This document shows positions 9,236 to 18,618 of a DNA stretch of 64,000 nt, one piece after another. Below the pieces are notes generated by a model. It was not told the origin of the DNA. It searched no databases and saw only the letters and a list, made by a program, of their open reading frames with translations. Source of the stretch: Pseudonocardia sp. DSM 110487. GTDB taxonomy: Bacteria; Actinomycetota; Actinomycetes; Mycobacteriales; Pseudonocardiaceae. The position numbers and the translations under genes were made by a program. Where the stretch lies: assembly GCF_019468565.1 (NCBI RefSeq), contig NZ_CP080521.1, positions 5,084,001-5,148,000 on the forward strand, in the 5' to 3' direction. Each line of letters opens with the position of its first letter. The stretch's first letter is position 1.

Positions 9236-10402
9236 GTGCGCAGGCCGCCGCCGGCAGCGAGTAGAACCAGCACGGTGGACGATGTGGTCGACCTGGCGGT
9301 GGTGGGCGCAGGCCCGGCCGGCAGCGCCGCGGCGCTGCGCGCGCTGCAGCTGCGTCCGGACGCCCGTGTGCTGCTGGTCGACGCCGCGGAGTTCCCTCGC
9401 GAGAAGACCTGCGGCGACGGGATCGCCGCCCACGCCCTCGACCTCGTCGAGGCGCTGGGCGTGCCCGGTGTGTCCCGCCTCGGCCCGCCGGTGCCGCGGA
9501 TGCGGCTGCGTAGTCCCGGCGGCCGGGTGGTGGAGCGCGCCTGCGCCCGCCCCAACCGGGTGGTGCCGCGTACCGTCTTCGACGCCGAGCTGGTGGCCGC
9601 CGCCGTCGCGCGCGGGGCCCGGCTGCTGCGGCACCGCGTCCGGCACCTGGAGATGGGCCCGGACCGCGTCGTCCTAGACGGTGCGGTCGCGGCGCGCGTC
9701 GTGATCGGCGCGGACGGTGCGAACTCCACCGTCCGCCGGCTGCTCGGCGCCCCGGCAGCACCACCGTCCGCCACCGCCGTGGCCGTACGCGGCTACGCGC
9801 CCACCGCGGTGGACCCGGACACGCTCGTGATCGAGTTCGCGCGCGGGCCGTACCCGGCGTACGCATGGTCGTTCCCGCTGCCAGGGGGCGGTGCCAACGT
9901 CGGGTTCGGGGTGTTCGACAAGCGCGGGAGCGGCTCCCGCACCGAGCTCGTGGCGGCCCTGCGGGCGCTCCTGCCGGGTCACGAGCCTGACCCTGCCTCC
10001 GTCCGCGGCCACCACCTGCCGCTCTTCACCACCCCACGCCACCACCCCGACGGGCGGGTGCTGCTGGCGGGAGACGCAGCGGCTCTGGTCAACCCGCTGA
10101 CCGGGGAGGGAATCTTCGACGCGCTCGCCTCCGGCGTGCTGGCCGGGCGCGCCGCGCTGCTCGGCGCCGCGGCGGGGGCGGCGCACCGGGCCGCGATGCG
10201 CCAGACGTTCGAACGGCACCACGCCCACGGCGCCGTGCTGGCCCGCCTGCTGCGCCGCCCCCGGTTCCTCGACGCGGCGGTGCACGCGGCGGCGCGGCGC
10301 CAGTCCGTCTTCGACGCCGCCGTCGACATCGGCCTCGGCAGGGGAACGGCACCCTTGTCCGCGCTCGCCCACGTTGCGTTGAGCTGCGCGGCCGCGGCGT
10401 AG
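9236..10402 (+). CDS. Geranylgeranyl reductase family FAD-dependent oxidoreductase
   Basis: A 388-residue flavoprotein with an N-terminal dinucleotide-binding motif (VVGAGPAGSAAA), the family signature PREKTCGDGI, and the second FAD motif LLAGDAAALVNPLTGEG. Members reduce isoprenoid double bonds, for example in menaquinone or geranylgeranyl chains, or act as FAD monooxygenase-like oxidoreductases. The homologous part starts around GTG 9275 (VDDVVDLAVVG), which may be the true start; GTG 9236 is the longest frame. It stands alone between a PNPOx-fold gene and an ECF sigma factor. Confidence 0.8.
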   Translation: MRRPPPAASRTSTVDDVVDLAVVGAGPAGSAAALRALQLRPDARVLLVDAAEFPREKTCGDGIAAHALDLVEALGVPGVSRLGPPVPRMRLRSPGGRVVERACARPNRVVPRTVFDAELVAAAVARGARLLRHRVRHLEMGPDRVVLDGAVAARVVIGADGANSTVRRLLGAPAAPPSATAVAVRGYAPTAVDPDTLVIEFARGPYPAYAWSFPLPGGGANVGFGVFDKRGSGSRTELVAALRALLPGHEPDPASVRGHHLPLFTTPRHHPDGRVLLAGDAAALVNPLTGEGIFDALASGVLAGRAALLGAAAGAAHRAAMRQTFERHHAHGAVLARLLRRPRFLDAAVHAAARRQSVFDAAVDIGLGRGTAPLSALAHVALSCAAAA

Positions 10403-10424
10403 TAGGACTTCGTAGGCTTGCGGC

Positions 10425-11639
<1,215 letters not shown>

Positions 11640-11691
11640 CACGGCCTGGTACTCGGGAGTATCGAGACGATCACCGCGTCGTTGAGTCGAT

Positions 11692-12597
11692 GTGCGCCGC
11701 TCCCCGGCCCGATGGGTCGCCCCGGTTCTGCTCGCAACGGCCATTCCGCTCGCGACGGCCCCGCCCGCCGCTGCGCAGCCCGAGCAGACCCCGGTGCAGC
11801 GCTACGTCGCGCTCGGCGACTCCTACGCGGCCGGCCCGCTCGTGCCGATCCCCACGGGCGAGCCGGCCGGGTGCCTGCGCTCCAACCAGAACTACCCGTC
11901 GGTGGTGGCGCGGGAGCTGGGTGCGGGCGAGTTCCGCGACGCCAGCTGCAGCGGGGCGACCACGGAGAACGTCACCGGGCCCCAGAGCGTGCCGCTGGGC
12001 AAGAACGCACCGCAGCTGGACGCACTGGCGCGCGACACGCAGCTGGTGACGATCTCGATCGGCGGCAACGACATCGGCTTCGGCGACATCATCACCGAGT
12101 GCGCCACCCGCTCGCCGCTGCAGCCCACCGGCAGCGCGTGCAAGGACCACTACACGGCGGACGGCACCGACCAGCTCACGCGGCAGATCGACGAGGCCGC
12201 GCCGAAGGTGGCCCGCGTGCTCGCGGCGATCGAGGAGCGGTCCCCCGACGCGCGCGTGCTGCTCGTCGGCTACCCCGTGATCCTCCCCGACGAGGGCCCC
12301 GGCTGCTTCCCGGTGGTGCCGTTCAGCCCGGGCGACGTCGACTACCTGCGCGGGGTGGAGAAGGCGCTCAACGCGATGCTGGCCGACCAGGCGTCCGCGG
12401 CCGGCGTGAACTTCGTGGACACCTACACCCCGTCGATCGGCCACGACGTCTGCCAGCTGCCCGGCACGAAGTGGGTCGAGGGCCTCGTCCCGACCGCGCC
12501 CGCGGCGCCCATTCACCCGAACGCGCTGGGTATGAAGGAGATCGGCGGGATGGTCGTCGACGCACTGGCCGACGAGCCCTCCCGCGCCGCCGCCTAG
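11692..12597 (+). CDS. Secreted SGNH-family lipase/esterase
   Basis: A 301-residue secreted hydrolase. A Sec signal peptide (basic MRRSPARW, a hydrophobic core, then APPAAAQP) is followed by the block I serine motif GDSYAAG, block III SIGGNDIGF and the late catalytic PIHPNALGM. Six cysteines fit the disulfide pattern of the Streptomyces scabies esterase group. It should cleave acyl esters outside the cell. GTG start at 11692. A dispersed-repeat fragment follows the stop. Confidence 0.88.
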   Translation: MRRSPARWVAPVLLATAIPLATAPPAAAQPEQTPVQRYVALGDSYAAGPLVPIPTGEPAGCLRSNQNYPSVVARELGAGEFRDASCSGATTENVTGPQSVPLGKNAPQLDALARDTQLVTISIGGNDIGFGDIITECATRSPLQPTGSACKDHYTADGTDQLTRQIDEAAPKVARVLAAIEERSPDARVLLVGYPVILPDEGPGCFPVVPFSPGDVDYLRGVEKALNAMLADQASAAGVNFVDTYTPSIGHDVCQLPGTKWVEGLVPTAPAAPIHPNALGMKEIGGMVVDALADEPSRAAA

Positions 12598-12610
12598 GCA
12601 GTCGATCTCC

Positions 12611-12634
12611 GGTGGTCGAGTAGGGCCGGCGCCC
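12611..12634. repeat. Partial copy of the dispersed repeat
   Basis: It has GGTGGTCGAGTAG followed by GGCCGGCGCC and then loses similarity. It lies between the lipase stop (12597) and the end of the convergent SRPBCC gene (12654). It is a decayed left arm of the element seen whole at 4204 and 19479. Confidence 0.65.
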
Positions 12635-12653
12635 CCTGTCCGGTGGGTCTGTC

Positions 12654-13100
12654 CTAGAACACCTTCTCCAACCGGTTGATCCACTCCTCCCAGCCCTCGC
12701 GCAGCTCGGCGTAGTGGGACGGCTCGAACTCCGGGCCGATCCAGCTGTTCACGAGCGTCAGCTCGGTGCGCCCCGGTTCGATCTCACGGAAGGTGACCTC
12801 CACCTTCTCGTCGCTGATCCGGTCCTCGGGGGTCTGGGAGTGGTGGGTGAAGGTGAACGCGATCCGCGTGTTCGGCGTGAGCTCCAGGTACTCGCCGGTG
12901 AATCCGTTCACGGTGCCGTCGGCTTCGTGCAGTTCGATGCGGTACCGCCCGCCGACGCGCACGTCGGCGTCGACGACGGTCGCGTACCACTTGCGCATCC
13001 TGTCCGGCTCTGTCCACGCCGCGTAGAGCGCCTCGGGGGAGGCGGCGATCGTGCGGACGACGGTGACGCGGTGCGGGACGGTCTTTGCTACGTCGGTCAC
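12654..13100 (-). CDS. SRPBCC (AHSA1-like) domain protein
   Basis: A 148-residue START-like protein of the AHSA1/Hsp90-activator-homologue group: TIAASPEALYAAWTEPDRM at the N-terminus, VGGRYRIELHE in the middle, and a C-terminal helix EGWEEWINRLEKVF. These proteins have a hydrophobic cavity for small ligands and in actinomycetes are often paired with an ArsR regulator. The GTG at 13100 overlaps the ArsR stop by 4 bases and has a GAGGAG ribosome site; the frame runs on upstream without homology. Ligand unknown. Confidence 0.85.
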   Translation of the reverse strand: MTDVAKTVPHRVTVVRTIAASPEALYAAWTEPDRMRKWYATVVDADVRVGGRYRIELHEADGTVNGFTGEYLELTPNTRIAFTFTHHSQTPEDRISDEKVEVTFREIEPGRTELTLVNSWIGPEFEPSHYAELREGWEEWINRLEKVF

Positions 13101-13426
13101 GGGGACTCCTCCTCGGCTCGGGTGACGAACGCTTCGAGGGCGTCGATGCGCTCGGTCCAGAACTGCTCGTAGAAGTGCAGGTGGCGGCTCGCCGCGGCGA
13201 GGGGCTGGGCCTCGAGGCGGCACACGTGCCGCCGTCCGAGCACGGTGCGCCGCACCAGGCCGGCCCGCTCCAGCACTTTGACGTGTTTGGAGGCGGCCGC
13301 GAGCGAGATCGGGTGCGGGGCGGCGAGTTCGCCGACGGTCCGCTCGCCGCCGGCGAGCGTGCGCACCATGGCCCGGCGCGTGGGGTCGGCCATCGCGTGG
13401 AAGACCGCGTCGAGTTGCTCAACCAC
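13097..13426 (-). CDS. ArsR-family transcriptional regulator
   Basis: A winged-helix repressor-like protein of about 109 residues: LDAVFHAMADPTRRAMVRTL, then the recognition region SLAAASKHVKVLERAGLV. No metal-binding cysteine box is visible, as is usual for ArsR proteins paired with SRPBCC genes. GTG 13426 (VVEQLDAVF) matches the start of its divergent paralogue at 13532 (MVNDQLDVVF); ATG-like extension to 13462 is possible. One of two palindromes in the promoter overlaps the start codon, which suggests autorepression. Confidence 0.85.
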   Translation of the reverse strand: MVEQLDAVFHAMADPTRRAMVRTLAGGERTVGELAAPHPISLAAASKHVKVLERAGLVRRTVLGRRHVCRLEAQPLAAASRHLHFYEQFWTERIDALEAFVTRAEEESP

Positions 13427-13474
13427 TCGGTTGAACGTAGTGCTCGACCAGCAAACCGTCAACCGCTCGGTTGA
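13419..13474. promoter_or_regulatory. Tandem operator for the ArsR-SRPBCC module
   Basis: Two near-identical 16-base inverted repeats, TCAACCACTCGGTTGA (13419-13434) and TCAACCGCTCGGTTGA (13459-13474), differ by one base and start 40 bases apart, close to four helix turns. The first covers the GTG start of the minus-strand arsR. The second lies in the divergent promoter region. The arms are 6 bases with a 4-base spacer. Confidence 0.7.
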
Positions 13475-13506
13475 ATGTTGACAGCGGGGTTATGGTAAAC
13501 CTCGAA

Positions 13507-13523
13507 GTTAATTAACCGGAGGG
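13507..13523 (+). promoter_or_regulatory. Palindrome and ribosome site before the second arsR
   Basis: GTTAATTAAC (13507-13516) is a perfect 10-base palindrome and is very AT-rich for this genome. It is followed by GGAGGG (13518-13523), 8 bases before the GTG of the plus-strand arsR. Flanking AAACCTC and GAGGGTTT form an outer imperfect inverted repeat. It is a plausible operator for the second ArsR protein. Confidence 0.5.
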
Positions 13524-13531
13524 TTTGACAC

Positions 13532-13867
13532 GTGGTCAACGATCAGCTGGACGTCGTGTTCGGGGCGCTGGCCGACCCCACCCGGCGCGCGATCCTCACG
13601 CGGCTGGCCCGCGGCGAGGCGACCGTCACCGAGCTGGCCGAGCCGTTCGCGATGAGCATGCCGGCGGTCTCCAAGCACCTGAAGGTCCTCGAACGCGCCG
13701 GGCTGATCAGCCGGGGCCGCAACGCGCAACAGCGGCCGTGCCGGCTGGAGGCCGCGCCGCTGGCGGGCGTCGCGGAGTGGGTGCAGACGTACCGGCGGTT
13801 CTGGGAGGGCAGCTTCGACCGTCTCGACGAGCACCTGCGTGAGCTGCAGCAGGGAGGGCCGGCATGA
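13532..13867 (+). CDS. ArsR-family transcriptional regulator, first gene of a four-gene operon
   Basis: A 111-residue winged-helix protein: VVFGALADPTRRAILTRLARG, then MSMPAVSKHLKVLERAGLI as the recognition helix and wing. It is a paralogue of the minus-strand ArsR 105 bases away. GTG 13532 follows a good GGAGGG site. Its stop overlaps the next start (ATGA), so regulator and SRPBCC partner are made together. It probably represses its own operon through the palindromes just upstream; the inducer is unknown. Confidence 0.88.
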   Translation: MVNDQLDVVFGALADPTRRAILTRLARGEATVTELAEPFAMSMPAVSKHLKVLERAGLISRGRNAQQRPCRLEAAPLAGVAEWVQTYRRFWEGSFDRLDEHLRELQQGGPA

Positions 13868-14325
13868 CCACCACCCGGGAGTTCACGATCACCCGGGAGT
13901 TCGCCGCTCCGCGGGAGCTCGTGTTCCGGGCCTGGACCGACCCGCGGCACCTCACCCGCTGGTACGGCCCGCGCGGCTTCAGCACACCGCTCGAGTCCAT
14001 CAGCGCCGACGTCCGTCCCGGCGGCATCTGGCGGGCGACCATGGTCGTCGACGGCACCGGCCAGGAGTTCCCGACGGGCGGCTTCTACCTGGAGGTCCGC
14101 GCCCCGGAGCGACTCGTGTTCACGTGGCGCGCGCCCGGTGGGGACGCGGAGTCCGTGATCACCGTCGAGCTCGCCGACCTCGGCGACGGCCGCACCGAGA
14201 TGACCTTCCACCAGGTGGGCTTCAGCACCGAGGAGGCCCGGGAGAACGTCCACGACGGATGGTCGAGCGCGTTCGACCGCCTCACCGAGCACGTCACCGA
14301 ACCCGAGAAGGAGAACCGATCATGA
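13864..14325 (+). CDS. SRPBCC (AHSA1-like) domain protein
   Basis: A 153-residue START-like protein: TREFAAPRELVFRAWTDPRHL, RWYGPRGF, GGFYLEVRAPERLVFTW and a C-terminal EEARENVHDGWSSAFDRL. This is the standard AHSA1-like layout. It overlaps both neighbours by 4 bases, in an operon with ArsR, a DUF899 protein and a small lipocalin-like protein. These proteins bind small hydrophobic ligands; no catalytic residues can be assigned. Confidence 0.87.
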   Translation: MTTTREFTITREFAAPRELVFRAWTDPRHLTRWYGPRGFSTPLESISADVRPGGIWRATMVVDGTGQEFPTGGFYLEVRAPERLVFTWRAPGGDAESVITVELADLGDGRTEMTFHQVGFSTEEARENVHDGWSSAFDRLTEHVTEPEKENRS

Positions 14326-14993
14326 GCGCACCGCCCAGTACCGAGCTCGCCCCCGAGGCGCTACCCCCGGTCGTCACGCCCCAGGAGTGGGCCGTGGCGG
14401 CGGCCGAGCTGCGGGCCGCCGAGAAGGAGCACATGCGTGCGGGCGACGCGCTCGCCGCGCGGCGGCGCCGGATGCCGATGGTCGAGTTCGGCGGCTACAC
14501 CTTCGAGGGCGCCGACGGGCCCGCCACGCTGCTGGACCTGTTCGAGGGCCGCCGCCAGCTCGTGGTCTACCAGTTCATGGCCGGGCCGCCCTGGTGCCAG
14601 GGCTGCTGCCTGTTCACAGACCAGATCAGCCACCTCGCCCACTTGCACGCCCGCGACACCACGATGGCCAACGTCTCGCTGTCGCGGTACGAGGACCTGG
14701 CCGCGCTGCGCGAGCGCATGGGCTGGCAGGTGCCGTTCTATTCGTCCCTCGGGAACGACTTCGCCACCGACTGCGGCACCGCGGAAGGCTTCGGCCTCAG
14801 CGTGTTCCTGCGCCACGACGACCGGGTCTTCCGCACCTACTTCACCACCGACCGGGGCGGCGAGGCGATCGGCACCGTCTGGTCGATCCTCGACCGCACC
14901 CCGCTCGGGCGCCAGGAGACCTGGGAGGACACCCCCGCCGGCCGACCGCAGACCGCCCCGTACCAGTGGTGGCGCCTGCACGACGAGTACTGA
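14322..14993 (+). CDS. DUF899 thioredoxin-like protein
   Basis: A 223-residue protein of the DUF899 family, which has a thioredoxin-like fold: VYQFMAGPPWCQGCCLFTD carries the Cys-rich site where thioredoxins have CxxC, then NDFATDCGTAEGFGLSVFL, and YQWWRLHDEY at the C-terminus. Members often sit in ArsR-SRPBCC operons, as here. A redox or peroxiredoxin-like role is possible but unproven. ATG 14322 overlaps the upstream stop. Confidence 0.85.
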   Translation: MSAPPSTELAPEALPPVVTPQEWAVAAAELRAAEKEHMRAGDALAARRRRMPMVEFGGYTFEGADGPATLLDLFEGRRQLVVYQFMAGPPWCQGCCLFTDQISHLAHLHARDTTMANVSLSRYEDLAALRERMGWQVPFYSSLGNDFATDCGTAEGFGLSVFLRHDDRVFRTYFTTDRGGEAIGTVWSILDRTPLGRQETWEDTPAGRPQTAPYQWWRLHDEY

Positions 14994-15403
14994 TGGCGAC
15001 GGACATGAGGGCGTGGGAACCGATCATCGGTTCCTGGGCGTCCTCCGGGCAGACCGTCGACGGCGTCGGCATCGAGGGCAGCGACGTCTACGAGTGGCTG
15101 CCCGGCCGGCAGTTCGTCGTCCACCGCGTCGACGTGCGGATGGGCGGGGAGCAGGTCGACGTGCTGGAGGTGATCGGCGAGCGGGACGGTGACGCCCTCC
15201 TGATGCGCTCGTTCGACCACAGCGGCGGCACCGCGCTGATGCGGGCCACCGTCGACGACGCCGGGATCTGGACGTTCGCCGGACCGGCCGCGCGCGCCAC
15301 CCTCGTGGTCGCCGGTTCCACGATGTCAGCGAAGTGGGAACGCAACGTGGACGGCGCATGGGAGCACTGGATGGACATGGAGTTCCGCCGGACGTCGGGC
15401 TGA
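14993..15403 (+). CDS. Small DUF1579-like/lipocalin-like protein
   Basis: A 136-residue soluble protein that starts in the stop codon of the DUF899 gene (TGATG). It begins MRAWEPIIGSWASSGQTVDG, has the repeated beta pattern YEWLPGRQFVVHRVDV, and ends EHWMDMEFRRTSG. The pattern GSW...G at the start resembles DUF1579 and similar calycin-fold proteins, which bind small molecules. It is the last gene of the ArsR operon. Family assignment is by eye only. Confidence 0.7.
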   Translation: MATDMRAWEPIIGSWASSGQTVDGVGIEGSDVYEWLPGRQFVVHRVDVRMGGEQVDVLEVIGERDGDALLMRSFDHSGGTALMRATVDDAGIWTFAGPAARATLVVAGSTMSAKWERNVDGAWEHWMDMEFRRTSG

Positions 15404-15442
15404 CGCTCACGTCTCAGCGCTCGTCGTCCCAGCGCTCACGTC

Positions 15443-17032
15443 TCAGCGCTCGTCGTACCCCTCCACCACGCGGGCCTGCATGGGGAAGTGGACCGGGGTG
15501 TCGCCGAAGAGGCGCCGACCGGCCGTTGCGGCAGCGGCGTGGACGGCGTCGGCGGTCTCCTCGGCCACCTCTGCCGGTACGTGCAACAGCACCTCGTCGT
15601 GCTGGAAGAACACGAGCTGGGCCGGGCTCCCTGCCGCGCGCAGCTGCCCGCGCAGCTCGGCGAGCAGCACCAACGCCCACTCGGCGGCGGTGGCCTGCAC
15701 CACGAAGTTGCGGGTGAACCGCCCGCGGGCCCGCGCCGCGGCGGGCTGCTCGTGGCCCGGGCGTGCTGGCGGGCAGGTGCGGCCCAGGTGGGAGCGCACC
15801 AGCCGCCCCTCCTCACCGGCGCGGGCGGCGTCCTCGACGAACGCCATCGCGGCCGGGAACCGCTTGCGCAGCGTCGCGAGGAGCACGGCGGCGCCGCCGG
15901 AGGTCTGCCCGTACATCGCCGACAGCAGTGCGAGCTTTGCCTTCGCCCGGTCGCCGCCGAACTCGCGCGCCGCGAGCGCGGTGTACAGGTCCTCGTCGCC
16001 GGGGGCGAGGGCGTGGTCGCCGGAGAGCGCGGCGAGCATCCGCGGCTCCAGCTGGGCGGCGTCGGCCACCACCAGCCGCCAGCCGGGATCGGCACGCACG
16101 GCCGCGCGCACCGCCTTGGGGATCTGCAGCGCGCCGCCACCGCGGGTGGCCCACCGGCCGGATACCACACCGCCGACGATGTACTCCGGCCGGAACCGCC
16201 CGTCCCGCACCCAGCTGCGCAGCCACGCCCAGCCGTGCGCGGAGTGCAGCCGGGCGAGCTCCTTGTAGGCGAGCAGCGGCGCGACGGCCGGATGGTCGAT
16301 CTGCTTGAGTTCCCACGACCGCGTGGTGGCCAGCTCGTGCCCGGCGCGCGCGAAGGCACGCAGTACCTCGGCCGGGGAGTCGGGGTTGACCGGGCGCCCG
16401 AACGCCGCGTCGACCGCATCGGCGAGGGCCGCCAGCCTCGGCGGGCGCCCGCCCAGCACGGGCCGCGGTCCCAGCAGTTCGACCAGGAGCCGGTCGTGCA
16501 CGTCGGCGCGCCACGGCAGCCCGGCGGCCGTCATCTCCTCGGCCACGAGCATCCCGGCCGATTCCGCCGCCGCCAGCAGCCGCATCCCAGGTCCCGCGTC
16601 GGCGAGCGTGCGCTGCTGTGCCGCGTGCACCGCCACGACGTCGGCGAGCTCGTCGGCGGGCGCAGCGGTCTCGAACAGCGCGGGCGGGCCGTCGTCCACG
16701 GCGGGCGGGTCGGGATCGGGGGTGCGCCCCTGGAGGCGGGCCGTCGCCGCCGCCAGCCCGTGCGGCTGCCCGAAGTGACCGTCGGCCGCGACGAGCAGGC
16801 CCTCGACCAGCTCGACGTCGTGCGCGCGGCCCACGTCGACGCCCGCCGCGAGCAGCCGCCGATAGCTGCGGGCCCTCGCGAACACCCACCTCGGCGCCTC
16901 CTGCTTCTCGAGCGCGGCGACGGCGGCGAGATCCGGCAGGGTCTCCGCCACGCCGGCCGGGGTGCCGTCCTCGTGCAGCCGCTGGATCCGCGGGACGCCC
17001 TCGCGCGGACCCGGGTCGAACGCGACCCTCAC
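15443..17032 (-). CDS. Bifunctional 3'-5' exonuclease/DNA polymerase I-like protein
   Basis: A 529-residue family-A polymerase without the 5'-nuclease domain. The C-terminal polymerase motifs are present: motif A VVADAAQLEPRML (D kept), motif B RAKAKLALLSAMYGQ, and motif C FFQHDEVLLHVP. The N-terminal third matches the 3'-5' exonuclease position but its acidic residues are not obvious, so proofreading may be lost. It is much shorter than PolA (about 900 residues) and is an accessory polymerase known in actinomycetes. GTG 17032 overlaps the upstream flavoprotein stop by 4 bases, an odd operon partner. Confidence 0.83.
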   Translation of the reverse strand: MRVAFDPGPREGVPRIQRLHEDGTPAGVAETLPDLAAVAALEKQEAPRWVFARARSYRRLLAAGVDVGRAHDVELVEGLLVAADGHFGQPHGLAAATARLQGRTPDPDPPAVDDGPPALFETAAPADELADVVAVHAAQQRTLADAGPGMRLLAAAESAGMLVAEEMTAAGLPWRADVHDRLLVELLGPRPVLGGRPPRLAALADAVDAAFGRPVNPDSPAEVLRAFARAGHELATTRSWELKQIDHPAVAPLLAYKELARLHSAHGWAWLRSWVRDGRFRPEYIVGGVVSGRWATRGGGALQIPKAVRAAVRADPGWRLVVADAAQLEPRMLAALSGDHALAPGDEDLYTALAAREFGGDRAKAKLALLSAMYGQTSGGAAVLLATLRKRFPAAMAFVEDAARAGEEGRLVRSHLGRTCPPARPGHEQPAAARARGRFTRNFVVQATAAEWALVLLAELRGQLRAAGSPAQLVFFQHDEVLLHVPAEVAEETADAVHAAAATAGRRLFGDTPVHFPMQARVVEGYDER

Positions 17033-18546
17033 CGGCGGCGGGGCAGTAGCCCGGCCAGCAGGCCCCGCTGCGGACCACCGAGGATCTCCTCCGGGGCGGC
17101 GCCCACCTCCGCGAACACGTCGTTGGCCGCCAGCACACCCGAGACGGCTGCACGTTCCATGAGGCCGGTGAGGAACGGGGTGGTGACGTGGTCGCCCGCC
17201 ACCCGCAGCCCGCGGCACGGACCGGTGACGGTGATCCTGGACGCGGCCCCGCCGGGCGGGAACGACGGCGCCGTGGCCTCCATCCGCTCCTGCCGGTGCA
17301 GCACACCGGCGTCGGCCGTCTCCGGCCACAGCTCGGCGAGCTCGGCCCGCATCCGCGCCGACGCGGTGGAGGCGTCGGGGGCGGAGCAGGCGTAGGAGTG
17401 CAGCTCCACGATCGAGCCGCCGGTGCGCGCCGCCCACTCCGCCGACGGCGCCTCGAGGCGGGAGTAGACCGTGACCGAGTCGAGGGTGCGCTCGCGGCTC
17501 ACGGCGCTGAACGTGGCGCGGTGGGGGGCGACGTCGCGGTCGAACCACAGCCGGGTGACGGCGAACGGCGGCGCGACCGGGATGGCGGCCGCCTTCGCCA
17601 CGAGCCGCGGCGCCACCGCCGCCACCTGCGGGGACGCCGCGAGGAGGGCGCGCAGCGCGGGCGGTTCGGTGGCGAGCACCAGGTGCCGGGTGAGCAGCGC
17701 ACCGTCATCCAGCTCCACCCGCCAGCTGTGGAACTCGGCCGGGGCGATCGACCGGGCAGGCGCGGCCGTGCGCACCTGCGCGCCCAGCTTCTCCAGGTAC
17801 GCCGCGAACGGCTCCCAGATCGCGGTGCGGTGGTCGGTGGCCGGCGCGTCGAAACCGATGCCGTGCGGATTGCCCAGGAAGTAGTAGTGGAACATCGCGA
17901 TCAGCTCGGCGGCCGACAGCGCGCCCGGATGGGCGAAGAACGAGCGCGCGAACGCCTCGAACAGCATCGCCTGCGCGCGATCGGACATGCCGAGCGAGGC
18001 GAGGAACCGGGCCGCGGGCACGTGGTCGAAGCGTGCGGTGGTGCGGACGCGGTCGTAGGCCAGCAGCTCGGCGGCGAGCGACTGGCGGGACCGCAGCAGG
18101 TCGCGCAGCCCGAGGCTGGGGGACCGGGCGAACAGCGCGATCAGGTTGAACGGCGGGACGCCGGGCAGTCCGGTGAGGTCCTCGTCCGGCCATTCGCGGG
18201 AGATCACCGGGTAGCCGCCGATCGGGCGGAGGAAACCCAGCTCCGGGTCGATGCGGCGCAGCAGCGCACGCCAGGTGTGGTAGTGGCGGAAGAACGCGTG
18301 GAACCCGTGCTCGACCACCTGCTCGGTGCCGTCGGGCAGGGTGTGCGGCCACGCGCCGAGCCGGCCGCCGAGGGTGGGCGCCGCCTCCAGCAGCGTGACG
18401 GCCACCCCGCGCTCGGCCAGCACCACCGCCGCCGAGACCCCGGCGATACCGCCGCCCACCACCACCGCCTCGGTGCCGGCCGGGACCGTGTGGGGCAACG
18501 ACGGATCGGCCGGCACCAGTACCCGCGGGCGCGGTTCGCGACTCAC
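17029..18546 (-). CDS. FAD-dependent amine-oxidase-fold protein, CrtU/carotenoid desaturase-like
   Basis: A 505-residue flavoprotein: AVVVGGGIAGVSAAVVL and LGGRLGAW at the N-terminus bind FAD as in phytoene desaturases and amine oxidases. VEHGFHAFFRHYHTWRALLRR and LMERAAVSGVLAANDV at the C-terminus resemble the beta-carotene desaturase/methylase (CrtU) group. It probably oxidises a hydrophobic or isoprenoid substrate. No phytoene synthase or other carotenoid gene is in the window. It is translationally coupled to the polymerase gene downstream. Confidence 0.75.
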   Translation of the reverse strand: MSREPRPRVLVPADPSLPHTVPAGTEAVVVGGGIAGVSAAVVLAERGVAVTLLEAAPTLGGRLGAWPHTLPDGTEQVVEHGFHAFFRHYHTWRALLRRIDPELGFLRPIGGYPVISREWPDEDLTGLPGVPPFNLIALFARSPSLGLRDLLRSRQSLAAELLAYDRVRTTARFDHVPAARFLASLGMSDRAQAMLFEAFARSFFAHPGALSAAELIAMFHYYFLGNPHGIGFDAPATDHRTAIWEPFAAYLEKLGAQVRTAAPARSIAPAEFHSWRVELDDGALLTRHLVLATEPPALRALLAASPQVAAVAPRLVAKAAAIPVAPPFAVTRLWFDRDVAPHRATFSAVSRERTLDSVTVYSRLEAPSAEWAARTGGSIVELHSYACSAPDASTASARMRAELAELWPETADAGVLHRQERMEATAPSFPPGGAASRITVTGPCRGLRVAGDHVTTPFLTGLMERAAVSGVLAANDVFAEVGAAPEEILGGPQRGLLAGLLPRRR

Positions 18547-18618
18547 CCGCTGACCCTATGCGGGAGCACCGACGCTTTCGCGGAATGCCCGCCCACCCGA
18601 GCCGCGTTGGCCCGTGAC

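Noticed and set aside
11655..11674. Possible further copy of the dispersed repeat (GTATCGAGACGATCACC)
   Set aside because: Only one short arm is similar and there is no hairpin, so it may be chance.
17188..18618. Plus-strand extension of the LLM oxidoreductase
   Set aside because: It mirrors the flavoprotein gene on the other strand and shows no family similarity; homology starts at ATG 18619.
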